Assembly: GCA_009760855.2 (NCBI GenBank)
Contig: WPIO01000136.1
Location: 517,001-581,000, forward strand
Source of the DNA: Cristatella mucedo
Lineage: Eukaryota > Bryozoa > Phylactolaemata > Cristatellidae
Direction: 5' to 3'
DNA length: 64,000 bases
The first letter of the stretch is position 1, and each line of letters begins with the position of its first letter. A model generated the notes under the pieces. That model was given only the letters and a program-made list of their open reading frames with translations, ran no database searches and was not told the DNA's origin. The translations under genes were made by a program, and so were the position numbers. Below, piece after piece: positions 1-19,554 of the stretch.

Positions 1-405
1 GCCTACCTATCAGAACTACCATCGCACAAGGCTAAGAATCGTCCAACCCGCTGTTCTGACTCGAATCGTTTAGCCATGCATCGTATGAATCTCAAAGCCT
101 TTGAATACCATACCGCGCCTCTAGTTAGTATGCTCCCAGAGCCTGGATCTCACTATCGACGCAAATCACACCGTTCCTATATATGTGGACATTTAAAATG
201 AAGCTTAAAACACACCTGTGTATTTAAGAATTCAGTGCGTCTTGGTGACTCGTCCTTCGTGCGAATATGCCTGCCTGCACTCTGCCTGCTGCTTGCGGAT
301 GCTACAACAAATCATTTGGTAATTATTTCTAGACGGCATCTGTAAAGTGCCTAAAAAGAGATTCAGTTGTCTGGGAACGCTATATAAATGTGCTATTATT
401 ATTAT
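1..405 (+). mobile_element. LINE-A 3' fragment, degraded
   Basis: Translation from base 1 gives a decayed version of the C-terminal LINE-A segment (AYLSELPSHKAKNRPTRCSD), which matches the better copies at 25.7 kb and 59.1 kb. It is followed by the family's 3' untranslated part and, at about 333-405, the terminal tail (GTAAAGTGCCTAAAAAGAG, then ATT-rich bases). Many substitutions mark it as old. The 5' part lies outside the window or is lost. Confidence 0.75.
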
Positions 406-3240
<2,835 letters not shown>

Positions 3241-3385
3241 GCCGAGCTGGTTTGGTCTAGTGGTTAAGGTGCTCGCCCCGACTAAGGTCTGACTGAGGTC
3301 GTGGGCTCGAGCCCCGAGGCATATGTGAAGCGCCTGAATAGAGATTAAGTTCTCTTGGGGCGCTATACAAATGAATTATATTTAC
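3241..3385 (+). mobile_element. SINE-A copy 1 (tRNA-derived, LINE-like tail)
   Basis: The head resembles a tRNA gene: an A-box-like TGGTCTAGTGGTTAAGGTGC at about 3253 and a B-box-like GGTCGTGGGCTCGAGCCC at about 3297. The 3' part (GTGAAGCGCCTGAATAGAGA, then TTAAGTTCTCTTGGGGCGCT) is the LINE-A terminal stem-loop. Two further copies with the same head lie inverted at 17143-17283 and 49029-49165, so this is a dispersed SINE and not a functional tRNA gene. Confidence 0.85.
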
Positions 3386-3635
3386 GTGGGTGCAAGTGCT
3401 GCCCGTTGGCCTGCATGGCTCCGAGGTTCTCATTCCACGGCAGGTCAGAAGGATCAGTCAGCCGTTTGCGAGGGTGGAAGAATAGACGGCCTTGGTACCT
3501 TGGCGCGTAAACAAGAAGCGCTTCGCTGGCAAGAACGACTCGCCAAGCGCCGATGTGACCTCCACCTCTGCCTCAGTCGTCACTGTCTCTGCATGAGCCT
3601 CTGACTCTGTGTGTCTACGTCTTTCCCCCACTCTC

Positions 3636-3644
3636 TCTCGCTAG

Positions 3645-3720
<76 letters not shown>

Positions 3721-3741
3721 TCTCTCTCTTTCTCGGTTCTC

Positions 3742-3776
<35 letters not shown>

Positions 3777-3811
3777 TTCTCTTCTCTCTATCTCTCTCAC
3801 TCTTTCTCGAT

Positions 3812-3842
<31 letters not shown>
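3636..3842. repeat. (CT)n microsatellite
   Basis: About 200 bases of CT dinucleotides interrupted by CGGTT and TTTCT. The + strand is almost purely pyrimidine. Overlapping Leu/Ser-rich and Arg/Glu-rich frames are repeat artefacts. Confidence 0.97.
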
Positions 3843-3843
<1 letters not shown>

Positions 3844-5194
3844 AGTTGCTATATCTGTTGATCTCTCTGTCTCTGGAGAATGAGTTCGAACGGAAGCACT
3901 GTGAGGATACGCTGCTCGAAACGCAGCCTGACAAATCTAAGTGCGATCTTGAAAGCTCGGTGGCCCGCACAGAGGAAAAGCTTGAAGCCTCTTTTCCAGC
4001 CAATAAGAGATGGACCACCTTGCAATGCACTGGCCACGTGGTATTTCTGGCTGCACCTCGCTGCTGGGCCAAGTACTCAGCTCTTTGAGGGAGCGCAAGC
4101 GCTCGTCCCTCTAGAAGAACGCGATGCAGAGGCAGTTACTAGCCTGCAAGTTCCGTCGCCCGGTTTGACGCCGCGCGAAGCTTTGCAAATGGCCTCTTTC
4201 GCTCGACTGCACCTCTCAGTAGGCAAGGTAGCTTTAGCCGAAGGCCTCTCGCGCGCGCCGTCTCACGCTCTGCCTCTTTCCACGAGTGATGCACAAAGCT
4301 CAAAGTAGGCGCGGGATAAAACCTGCGGTTTAGCATCGACTGTAGAGTCGCCTAAGCCGCCGGCTGATCTCCGCTGCGGTGCTACTAGCAAGGCGCACGT
4401 CGCGCCAATTACTCCACAGCGGATATATATAATACAATACACCTCCTATAATAATATAGCATATAATAATATGAAAAAAGTCCCAATACGCGTACGGCGC
4501 GCGACCGCTTGCATTTTGCGAACGCCTCGCCACCAGTTCGCCTCGCGGACGCCCGCTGTCGCTGTGTAGCACGACGCGAAGCGGTCGTTATCGAGCTCGC
4601 TGCAATTCTTAAGGACGCTAATGCTGCCCGCCGCAGTGGCGCGATCATTCGGAATTGGGCGCGCTCGCTGCGGTGGTCAGCATTGGAGGACGACAATCAC
4701 GCTGCCGCTCGCTCGCGGAGCCCGTGGCTAACGTCGAAAGAGAAAGTGCGAGCCCGTCGCAGCGATGGCGCGATCGCCCAATCGACGTTCGCCCGCCGAC
4801 CGAGCTAGCGCGCACGTGCGCGCGCCCTATCGCTGTCCCGAGATCGATGGCGTCTTCGCTTTGCACGGCTCGATAGTGTGACCCATCGTCTCCGCCGCCG
4901 CCGCCGTCTTAGCGAGCGAGCGCCCTGCGTCACCTGGCGACGGCCTACGCCAAGCGAGGCCTGGCGCACTGCGGCCCTCCGCGAGTCTGCGTTCGTCCCG
5001 CGGGCCTGGTCGCAGAAACAAAGACAGACCGCAAGACGCCAGACCCCTTCTGGCGTTTAGCGACTGAGCGGCAGCCTCCGTCAGGGCAGCAGCCGCTGGC
5101 GCCGCTCAGCCTCCCCGTGACGGCAGCGGCGGCCGCCGCTGCCGCCGCCCACGCATGCCCAGTGGTTGAATTGTCAAAAGAATGCATTCGCCAA

Positions 5195-5196
<2 letters not shown>

Positions 5197-5230
<34 letters not shown>
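5197..5230. repeat. (GCAC)n microsatellite
   Basis: Eight and a half GCAC units in tandem, about 460 bases before the ammonium transporter start codon. Confidence 0.95.
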
Positions 5231-5364
5231 TGTCAGCTTCAGTCTGCCATGGGGCCGATTGAGAGTCCGCCGACACGCCCGAGCTGGCGATAAGGGGCGG
5301 GGCGACGGCGCGCTGGGCTGAGCAGGATAGAACCAGTGCCCCTCCGGCCGACGCTCGGCCCGGG

Positions 5365-5370
5365 TATATT
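5365..5370 (+). promoter_or_regulatory. Possible TATA-like element
   Basis: TATATT stands alone inside otherwise GC-rich sequence (CCCGGGTATATTTGCC), about 320 bases before the first ATG of the ammonium transporter. The location suits a promoter, but no initiator or transcript evidence is available and CpG promoters often lack TATA. Confidence 0.2.
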
Positions 5371-5690
5371 TGCCGGCAGAAAGCCCGGCTCTCGATGGAG
5401 CCTCGTTAGTGCCGCGCGGCGCCGTTTGAACGAAGGCTGCGACTGCCTGTCACTCAGCGGCGGCTGTCCAGGCAAGTAGTTCGGCTTCTGCGCGCTTGCG
5501 CGCTACCTGCCCCGCTCGCTCCCTGCCTCGCCGCGGGCGGTGGTCTCCACCCCCCCCCCCAGGCTTTCGGGCGCCACGGCTCTTCGAGCGAGCGAGCAGC
5601 GCGGCCGCAAGAGTCGCATCCGTCGGCTTCGCGACTACTCGCAGGCGGCGGCGGCGGCGCGGTTGCAGAGCGTCGGCTTTGGCGGGAAAC

Positions 5691-12730
<7,040 letters not shown>

Positions 12731-12978
12731 CGTCGAGCGTGCGCAGCCGGCGGCGCGTCGGCTTCGCGGCCGCCTAGACTGCCGCCAAAGCTAGTCGGAG
12801 AGTATTTATTGGCCTCGTCAGATCCAGCGCAATCGCCATCCTTTGCTGTGCGCGCGACGCATTTTCTTTGCTGCGAACTTCTCCGGCGAACGCAACCGCC
12901 GCCCCCCCTCGGCAAATTCCCGCCGCCGGTTGCCTTTTTTGAATCGCACAGCACGGGACGCAAAGCGTGCGCTCCCAT

Positions 12979-13033
12979 AATAAAGCGTGCGCACTCACGA
13001 CATGCAGGTTGTAATCGCCACTGTGGAAATAAA
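12979..13033 (+). terminator. Candidate poly(A) signals of AMT
   Basis: AATAAA occurs at 12979-12984 and again at 13028-13033, about 250-300 bases after the AMT stop codon. This would give a 3' UTR of roughly 300 bases. Confidence 0.6.
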
Positions 13034-13243
13034 ACGCGGCCGTGGCTGCGATTGCAAACCCCGACCATTATTGTGAATGCGTCGACGGCCATGCGGCGGC
13101 GTTGAACCCGCGAACGTCGTCGGTAGCGCCGCTACGTTGCCAAGCGTGACGCCAATCCGATTGCCGCCTTAAAAAACGCTCCGCAGCGATGTCTCGGCGA
13201 GCGACTTTCACGCGGAGCTGACGGCGCAGACGGAGAGGTCTGC

Positions 13244-13297
13244 AGGTCAGCTGACCTCATTGCATCGCGTCGCTCGCGCTACGCCGCGAGCGACGCG
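13244..13297. repeat. Nested palindromes downstream of AMT
   Basis: A perfect 14-bp palindrome AGGTCAGCTGACCT lies at 13244-13257. It is followed by a 13-bp perfect stem (13266-13278 with 13285-13297, CGCGTCGCTCGCG) around CTACGC. An overlapping alternative 10-bp stem, GCTACGCCGC with GCGGCGTAGC, is also possible. Confidence 0.9.
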
Positions 13298-13299
13298 GC

Positions 13300-14285
13300 G
13301 TAGCGAACGGCAATGTGCTATCCGGCCCGTTGCAGTGGGCGGCGCTGTCCTAAGAATCTTGAGCGAATGCCGCTTACGCAGTGCAGCATAAGCCATGCCG
13401 CGTGCACAAAGGCCAAACAATAGCGAAAGCGCTGACATTAAGAAGAGCGGACGAAATGCGAACTTCTTATGTTCACTCTCGAAGACCGCCGGCGCGGCTT
13501 AGCGCTATATCCAGCTGAGCTGCAGCACTTAGCCGAGCTGCTCGCGCCTCCTCCTTGCACCCTGATTGCACGTTTGACTCCTGCAGCGGCGGGCATTTTG
13601 AAATCGCTCGCTGCTGCAGGCAGCCAGGAGGCGAAAGGCGCCAGGCGAGGCGGCACGGCGGCTAGCAGAGAAGCTGAGAGACTATTGAATCAGCTGCTAA
13701 CTATTTCGTTTTACCATGTTAAGCCGACTCGTGCTCGCAGGTCGTCAGGGACACCGTACCACCTGCTCTTAATCGCTTGCGCTTAAATACTGCGCAGGTG
13801 ACGGAAGGTATGTCTCTGCGAGCGTCGGACCGTGGACGTTACAATCGCAATTCTTGCAGAGCTACGATATTTTCTCTTGCGATATCTTCTCTTACTGCCG
13901 TGTCGGGTGCGTCCGTCCTATCTGGCCAAGGCGGGCGACTCTCCCTATATTAGCTCTAATCTTTCGGCGACACTATGCAACGCTGGTCACTTCCCTTGGT
14001 TTTTTGCTGAGCTATAGTCTTTTGGGCCACCACGCGGTCAACAGAATCCGCTCAGGTTTAGAGTCAAGCGTAGAGTCACGCTTCGTTGTCGTGGCTCTGG
14101 CGGACTTGGCCTCTGCCGCTCTGCCGTCCGATCGCGGGTGTTCTCATCTGATGACGCATGTCAGTCAGCCAAGGTGCTTCGATATTAGGCAACGGTCGTC
14201 TTTTGATCCAAAGTGATGGTCCAATAGATGATCGCATCAGCAAAACAAGAATTTCAGTCTACATTCGGCTACTAACAGAGCTTCG
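13300..14285. other. Intergenic, unrecognised
   Basis: A GC-rich first half carries an open + frame at 13469-13786 (MFTLEDRRRGLALYP start) that I cannot assign. The second half is of mixed composition. No splice-consistent gene was found. Confidence 0.3.
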
Positions 14286-14345
14286 TTGGCAGCATACATA
14301 AAGTGCCTAGAAAGAGATTTAGATCTCTTAGGGGGCTATACAATT
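14286..14345 (+). mobile_element. LINE-A/SINE-A type terminal tail
   Basis: AAAGTGCCTAGAAAGAGA and CTCTTAGGGGGCTATAC form the family stem-loop; no coding part precedes it. Confidence 0.7.
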
Positions 14346-14754
14346 CTCTTACTTTTATCATTGCGACTAGAACAATTGCAGACATTCAAGCCCGCAAGCC
14401 AAGCTGCTCCATCCAAGCTGCTCCATCCAAGTGTGGCCAAATTCCCTTTACACTTCTGTTACCCAATACTTGAGGCCTTCTGATCACTAATGGCACTGCA
14501 ATATTTTGCTGGCAATTTGTGCTCAACTACGCAGCTGGGCTTTTCTGGCGTGAACGTCGCCACTGCTACAGTTGCACCACGTCTCATTGACGAGCACTCG
14601 CGTCTTCACATCGAGTATCTTATCAGCTTAATAGTATTGTCACGAGCTTTTAGGTCAAGTCCTGTTTGTGCATGGCCAAACTATCCAAATTCTTTTCTAA
14701 CCAAGGCTTCGATTAATTCTACCGGTTCTTTTGATTCATTTCATGGCTGTGTAA

Positions 14755-15050
14755 ATAATCTCAAGCAGCCTTTGGAAAACTTTTTTTTAGTTTGTGCGCT
14801 CCCTAAGTCCGGATTTTACCAACGACTCACATCACGACATCTCTTGACATTATGACATTTAAAAAAGCCGAAACACTCGTCTGTTCTTATCTACATACAT
14901 TGCATCCACTTGAACTGTCGTCCGTGTGCTTACGCTCTCTGGTGCGTTTCATATCATTGCTAACCAGATGACGTGCTTCCTTACCAGCATAAGGAAAGTG
15001 CCCAGAAAAAGATTAAAATCTCTTAGTTTGCCATGGAAAAATTATTACTG
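14755..15050 (+). mobile_element. LINE-A 3' fragment, old
   Basis: Decayed copy of the last 40 or so LINE-A codons (CALPKSGFYQRLTSRHLL for the usual [18 protein letters not shown]), then the 3' UTR and a weakened tail near 14994-15047. Confidence 0.65.
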
Positions 15051-15523
15051 CATCGGCTTATGTTTGCGTACATATAATAGTCAGTACAACCGTTAAACAA
15101 AAACATACTGGTTGTCTCTGTACGTCATTGTCGTACAGGGTTTCGTATGCCAGGCGATCATTCACTGGGTGCAGTTGCGAATTCCTTCTGTCTGCGTGTG
15201 AACCGAGCGACGAACAGCCAGCAGTGCTATTTGTAAGAATTTCACGTAGTGACCATACTTTCCGGACGCGTGCGTCGGAGCCCCGATCCTTTAGCTAAAA
15301 GCTTTAGAACGACGCCAGTCACAATCGACTCTCGCTATCTCGCATGCCGGCCTTATCATCGCATCCGCCTAAAACTGGCAGCAGCGCCGACTGTGAACGT
15401 ATGCTTCGCCTTACCAAGCTTGCCGCCTCTCTCCGAGAGCTCGTCACACTCGCTCGTCGTCGCGAGCGACTGACGCGAGAGCCCCACGCGGCCGAAGCGT
15501 GCACGCTGCTGCTGCCGCCGCTG

Positions 15524-15566
15524 CGGGCTCGCTGCGACGGCCGCGGCGGCCGTCGCAGCGAGCCCG
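15524..15566. repeat. Perfect 21-bp palindrome, intergenic
   Basis: Arms 15524-15544 and 15546-15566 are exact reverse complements with a single G between them. The core of the arm is GCTCGCTGCGACGGCCGC. Confidence 0.95.
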
Positions 15567-16109
15567 GAGTGCAGTGTCTCGTGAAGGAGCGACGCGCTGC
15601 TGCCGCAGTCGCTCACGTCGAGACCACGGGTCACGAGAGCACGAGGTTATTGTGCACGTTTTTCTTTAGCTGGCCGCTCTCGAGTGGCTGCCCCGCGGGC
15701 GCAGTGAAAGCGCCCTCGCGAGCCTCGCGCGCGCGCGCGCGCGCCGTCCGGCGCTTCGTCTCGCGAAACGCGCCGCTCGTTTTGCCTCGCAAGCTTCCTT
15801 TGTTCCTTCCTCCCTCCCTCCCTTCTTCGTTTCGCTCGCGACATTGTCGCGTCGCTTGCTCACTTCCTTCTTCCGCTACCTATTCGAGCTTCTTCAGTCG
15901 GACACTGGGCGTTTGAAAGGCGCGAGACGCGGCGGCCGGGCGAATGCGAGCCGCCGCGGCCGAGCGCTGGCTGCCGAGGGCTGCGATCGACGCACGATCG
16001 GAGAGCGCCGAAACCGGAGCGCGCGTGCGCTCTCGCCAATCGCTGCGAGCTCTGCGGTCTGAACGCGCGGCTGCGTCGTGCGGCGAGCTGAAAAGAATAA
16101 TAATGATCA

Positions 16110-16185
16110 TAATAAGAGCAATACGTTGGGTAGGGTGCCCTCGGAGAACTCAATCTCTTTCTAGGCGCTTTACATTTCTGATGAA
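16110..16185 (-). mobile_element. LINE-A tail fragment
   Basis: Minus-strand terminal stem-loop (GAACTCAATCTCTTTCTAGG on +) with no coding part. Confidence 0.75.
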
Positions 16186-16261
16186 CAGGCGTAGCAGACG
16201 CTGACCTGCGACTCCTCCCGCCGGGCCTCACGCTCGGCGTGCGCGAAAACTTGTTCGCGTG

Positions 16262-16320
16262 AATAAAGACTTTCTTAAATTTAAATTAAATTAAATTTTT
16301 TTTAATTTAATTAAATTTTC
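16262..16320. repeat. AT-rich self-complementary tract
   Basis: AAATTTAAATTAAATTAAA, a T8 run, then AATTTAATTAAATTTT. The halves are imperfect reverse complements and could extrude as a hairpin. Confidence 0.8.
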
Positions 16321-16421
16321 CAGCAGTCTCGCGCTGAAGCTCCCCGGTCTTATGCACGCAAACCGGTGGCCTTTGCCGACTAAGAGGACAACCTATTTCA
16401 AACGCGAGCAATCGAAGAAAG

Positions 16422-16499
16422 GTGCAAATACTGGGAGCAAATAGTGTGAGCAAATAGTATGAGCAAATAGTGTGAATAAATACCATGAGAAAATACGAT
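16422..16499. repeat. 13-bp minisatellite
   Basis: About six units of GAGCAAATAGTGT with point variation, period exactly 13. Just upstream, a 28-base segment around AACGCGAGCAATCGAAGAAA recurs imperfectly at about 16612-16640. Confidence 0.85.
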
Positions 16500-17142
16500 G
16501 AGAGCGTACTGTAAGGAACAGGTGGGTCTATGGCTTTTTAAATTTCAAGTTAGGGGATGCAGCGTGACGTGAGGCCGGAGCGACTCTCTAGCTTTTCCGC
16601 TCCAGAATCTTATTTAAACGCGACCGATTGAAGAAAGGTCTTTACAAAGAAGTGCAATCAACTTTTCCCCCTTAAGTAGACTACTGCAACGCTTCGCGTC
16701 GAACTAAGTGCCTTTCAAACCGATGCGACCTAACTAACCAGCACAAGTAAAGCAGCCCGCAGAGCGCCGACAGCAGCAACAATGGCGGCGGCGGCGGCGG
16801 GGCAAGAATAGCAGACACGCAGATAGCAACGGCGCGACAGAATCCGATCCGACGGCGGGAGCTGAGCGCCATCAAAGAATCTCCACTTCCAGCCATTGTG
16901 CGGGTTTTGGGTAGCGTCGCGGCAGAGCGAACGCCCAAGCCGATTGCGACGATAGCCGACGAGGCAGGTGGATGGGCGGCATCGACAAGCTTGACGAAAC
17001 AGCAGCGCATGAGTGAAACAGAACACGACGTGTCCGGGGCAACTATTAGTAGCTAGCAAGCCTCGTCACCCGGCTGATTAGTCATCTCTAATTCAATTAG
17101 TCTAATTAGTAACTAATCTCATTAGTCATCTCAATTTTTATA

Positions 17143-17283
17143 TCGCCCTCATAGCTAGAACTTATTCTCTATGCAGGCGCTTCACATATGCTACTGAGTT
17201 CAAGCCCATTACCTCGGCCATCAAATACGTTCAACTTGAGCTTGTACGGGGCGAGCACGTTAAACAGTGGGCCAAACCAGCTG
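17143..17283 (-). mobile_element. SINE-A copy 3, degraded
   Basis: Read on the minus strand it starts near CCCAGCTGGTTTGGCCC, keeps the B-box-like part and ends in the GCGCCTGCATAGAGAATAAG tail. It abuts a LINE-A fragment on the opposite strand. Confidence 0.7.
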
Positions 17284-17690
17284 GGACAAACCTGAAATCC
17301 CTTGGAGACCGTGCCTTTAATTCATATGCTCCCAAAGCCTGGTACTCAGCCTTCCGACTGATTTCACGACATCCCCTGACTTCAAGACATTTAAAAAGAA
17401 GCTAAAAATCAAATAAAAACAAAATAAATAAAAATATTAAATACAATTAAAATAAATAAAAATAGAAACCCGGTATTCACAGCATTCGGTTGGTCCTTGC
17501 GATTTTGTCCTTGGTGTTTATACGTGATGACACTGCCCATTTTACGAGTAACCTCATTATGCATGTTGACATCGTGCATGCTACAATTAGCCACACATTC
17601 ATGCTTTCTTCGCCATGTAAAGTGCCTAAACAAGATTCAGTTCTCTTTGGATGCCATACAAATGTATTATTGTTAATATTACCTCAAACT
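17284..17690 (+). mobile_element. LINE-A 3' fragment, old
   Basis: Starts at TNLKSLGDRAFNSYAPKAWY-like sequence, passes TFKKKLK, the 3' UTR and a tail at about 17612-17670. An A-rich stretch at 17400-17470 interrupts the end of the ORF. Confidence 0.75.
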
Positions 17691-18026
17691 AGAGCTTTAC
17701 TAAAGAACAAAGCGAAAGGAGGAGTAAACCTCCGAGCACGGTTGCTTGAGCAGCTGTGACTCGTGTCTCGTCGTGCTCATCCCTGGGCTCAGCTAGCCAA
17801 TTATAATAGTAGCAATATCAAGAGATGACAGCAGTTCAATAAAATTGATACGAAACTACTTGTTTAGAGGCCTAAGAGAGCGGGACGTCTATTCAAGTGC
17901 GTCTATGCACAAAGTTGGATGACATGCACGGGCACATTGACGTGCTTTACATCCATCGTAGAAGTAGTCTGGTAGACGTCACAGCACATCGTCGTCATCA
18001 GTGACAATACGAAATTCACCAAGTAT

Positions 18027-18294
18027 ATGCTGAGACGTATAAAAATCGCCAGGTATGCAAGCTGTCGATCCTCTCAAGCAGTCACACAGCGTCGCTTTCG
18101 ACTCATAGCAATATTAGAGTGCTGCACGTTGACAAAACGCGAGCAGTCATCGGAAACGGTTGCTAGGGTAGCTATAGGTTGCATAGTCTTTGGAGCCGGC
18201 GTCACGATCACCTCGCATATCGCTGATAAGCAGCTTGACCAGCGTCAGTATAGCAGTCAATCACAACAGAAGATGTTGCAGTCGCAGTATCTTG
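18027..18294 (+). CDS. Possible exon of a small single-pass membrane protein
   Basis: An open frame begins with a basic N-terminus (MLRRIKIARYASCRSSQ) and includes one hydrophobic segment (VARVAIGCIVFGAGVTITSH) followed by a Gln-rich stretch. It reaches a strong donor, CTTG|GTAAGT, at 18294/18295. The layout resembles small mitochondrial inner-membrane assembly factors such as PET117. The resemblance is weak, no second exon was found, and a chance frame is quite possible. Confidence 0.22.
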
Positions 18295-18449
18295 GTAAGT
18301 TACAAGAGCCACGTCAGCTTCAGGCCGTCAGTAGCCAGCACGAGAATTTAGAGCAGCCACATTTTAAGTCCAAGCCGATGCTTTAGACATGCACAGCATG
18401 CACTTTGCATGCAGACAGTGCCAATATTGCCCCCCCCCGAGTCCTCGGC

Positions 18450-18597
18450 CAGGAGGTGATGTGCTCGCACTTCACGACCCAGGTCGTGGGTTCAAGTCCT
18501 TCAGTTCGCGATCCTTTATTGTCCACTGCAAGCGGTGGTGACAGACGTTAAGGCTCTTCTGCCGCTACACAAATGAGGCTGTTAAATCAGCTAGTCT
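18450..18597 (+). mobile_element. SINE-B copy 1
   Basis: B-box-like GTCGTGGGTTCAAGTCC at about 18484, then TTGTCCACTGCAAGCGGTG and the end AATGAGGCTGTTAAATCAGC. The same head and end occur at 47196-47470 (+) and 59665-59806 (-), which defines a second tRNA-derived SINE family without the LINE-A tail. Confidence 0.7.
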
Positions 18598-18779
18598 GCT
18601 AAACTACATGTATAATCATAAACTCTGGATTCTCTGAAAGTACGTTGGGTTCTTCGAAGTTATGCACGAAGGAACGAGAAGGCGTATTAATAACAAATGA
18701 GGTTATAAATGACCTTGAGGAAACGCGGCGAAATGAACAGTCTGTGTAGTCCGAATTGTCGTCGGGAGCAGCACAGCAC

Positions 18780-19554
18780 GCTAGCCGACGAGGAACACCA
18801 CCAGTTTATTCCCTCTACACACTCAGCCCGCGGAGGCGCTACCGCCCGCCGCAGACGTTCGCCAGCTTCTCTCGTCTGCGGTACCGGAACGCTGCGCTCT
18901 CATTCGTTGGCGCCATTGCCAACGCCTAGCTGCGCTCCGATTGGCTAGCCGGTGGCCAGCAGGGCCACCCAGCCTAGTACGGGCAGATGAGAACGTTTAG
19001 GTGCTGTCACAGACTGCGGTATACATAAACAAAACCACATGCCCGCCTGATCTGGAGATCAATCTACGGCGCATTCTCCACTTTTTGCCAGCAAGAATGC
19101 TAAACAGTAAGCACGCAGTCCTCATAGCGTGCCGGTGGTCTCAGGCCGCATCTTGGCCGTAGCTGTCTGCTGGGCTCGTCGGCTCTGGCCGCATTACCGG
19201 CTGGGGGACGCCCAGCCGCCGGGGAAGTCCCTACTCGCCGCAGCGCTTCAGCGCCACTCCGCCGCTCCATCTTGGCGCCTATATTCTTCTTCTTGAAGCT
19301 CTCATCTCGCTTCTCACCGCCACAATCCAGCAGCATCCGAGCAGTAACGTCGGAGCTTTTGTAGTAGCTTCCTAACGCTTCAACAGAATCTGCCCTCGGC
19401 AACGGATCCGATGCTAGACAGACGAGGGTCTACTTTCCGCACGCCCACAACCCGCACGGGTCGCACGCCTACAACAGCACGCCTACAAACCGCATTTCGA
19501 GTACACCGACCGGCAGGCGGTTGTGTGGCGAAGGTGAAGGCCGCAGGTCTAGAT
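18780..19554 (+). promoter_or_regulatory. CpG-rich putative NDUFA7 promoter
   Basis: GC- and CpG-rich sequence rising out of AT-richer flanks and ending at the NDUFA7 start codon. It includes a CCAAT-type motif (GATTGGCT near 18939) and a GCGCCAAGATGG-type YY1-like site on the minus strand near 19270. A minus-strand frame at 19100-19402 ends in RPPARYEDCVLTV, reminiscent of the Arg-rich end of LTR polyproteins, so part of this block could be old LTR-element sequence. Confidence 0.45.

Larger units (their letters stand above)
3846..5690. other. GC-rich upstream region of the ammonium transporter
   Basis: A CpG-dense stretch leading to the first coding exon. A + strand frame at 3880-4308 (142 codons) is open, but I do not recognise it and see no splice context to support it. 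Short AT-rich sequence (ATAATAATATAGCATATAAT) interrupts the block near 4450. The 5' UTR and any non-coding first exon must lie here but cannot be placed by eye. Confidence 0.4.

Noticed and set aside
3241-3320. tRNA gene on the + strand
   Set aside because: A and B boxes are present, but the acceptor stem does not close, the sequence runs into a LINE tail, and it recurs as dispersed copies; it is a SINE.
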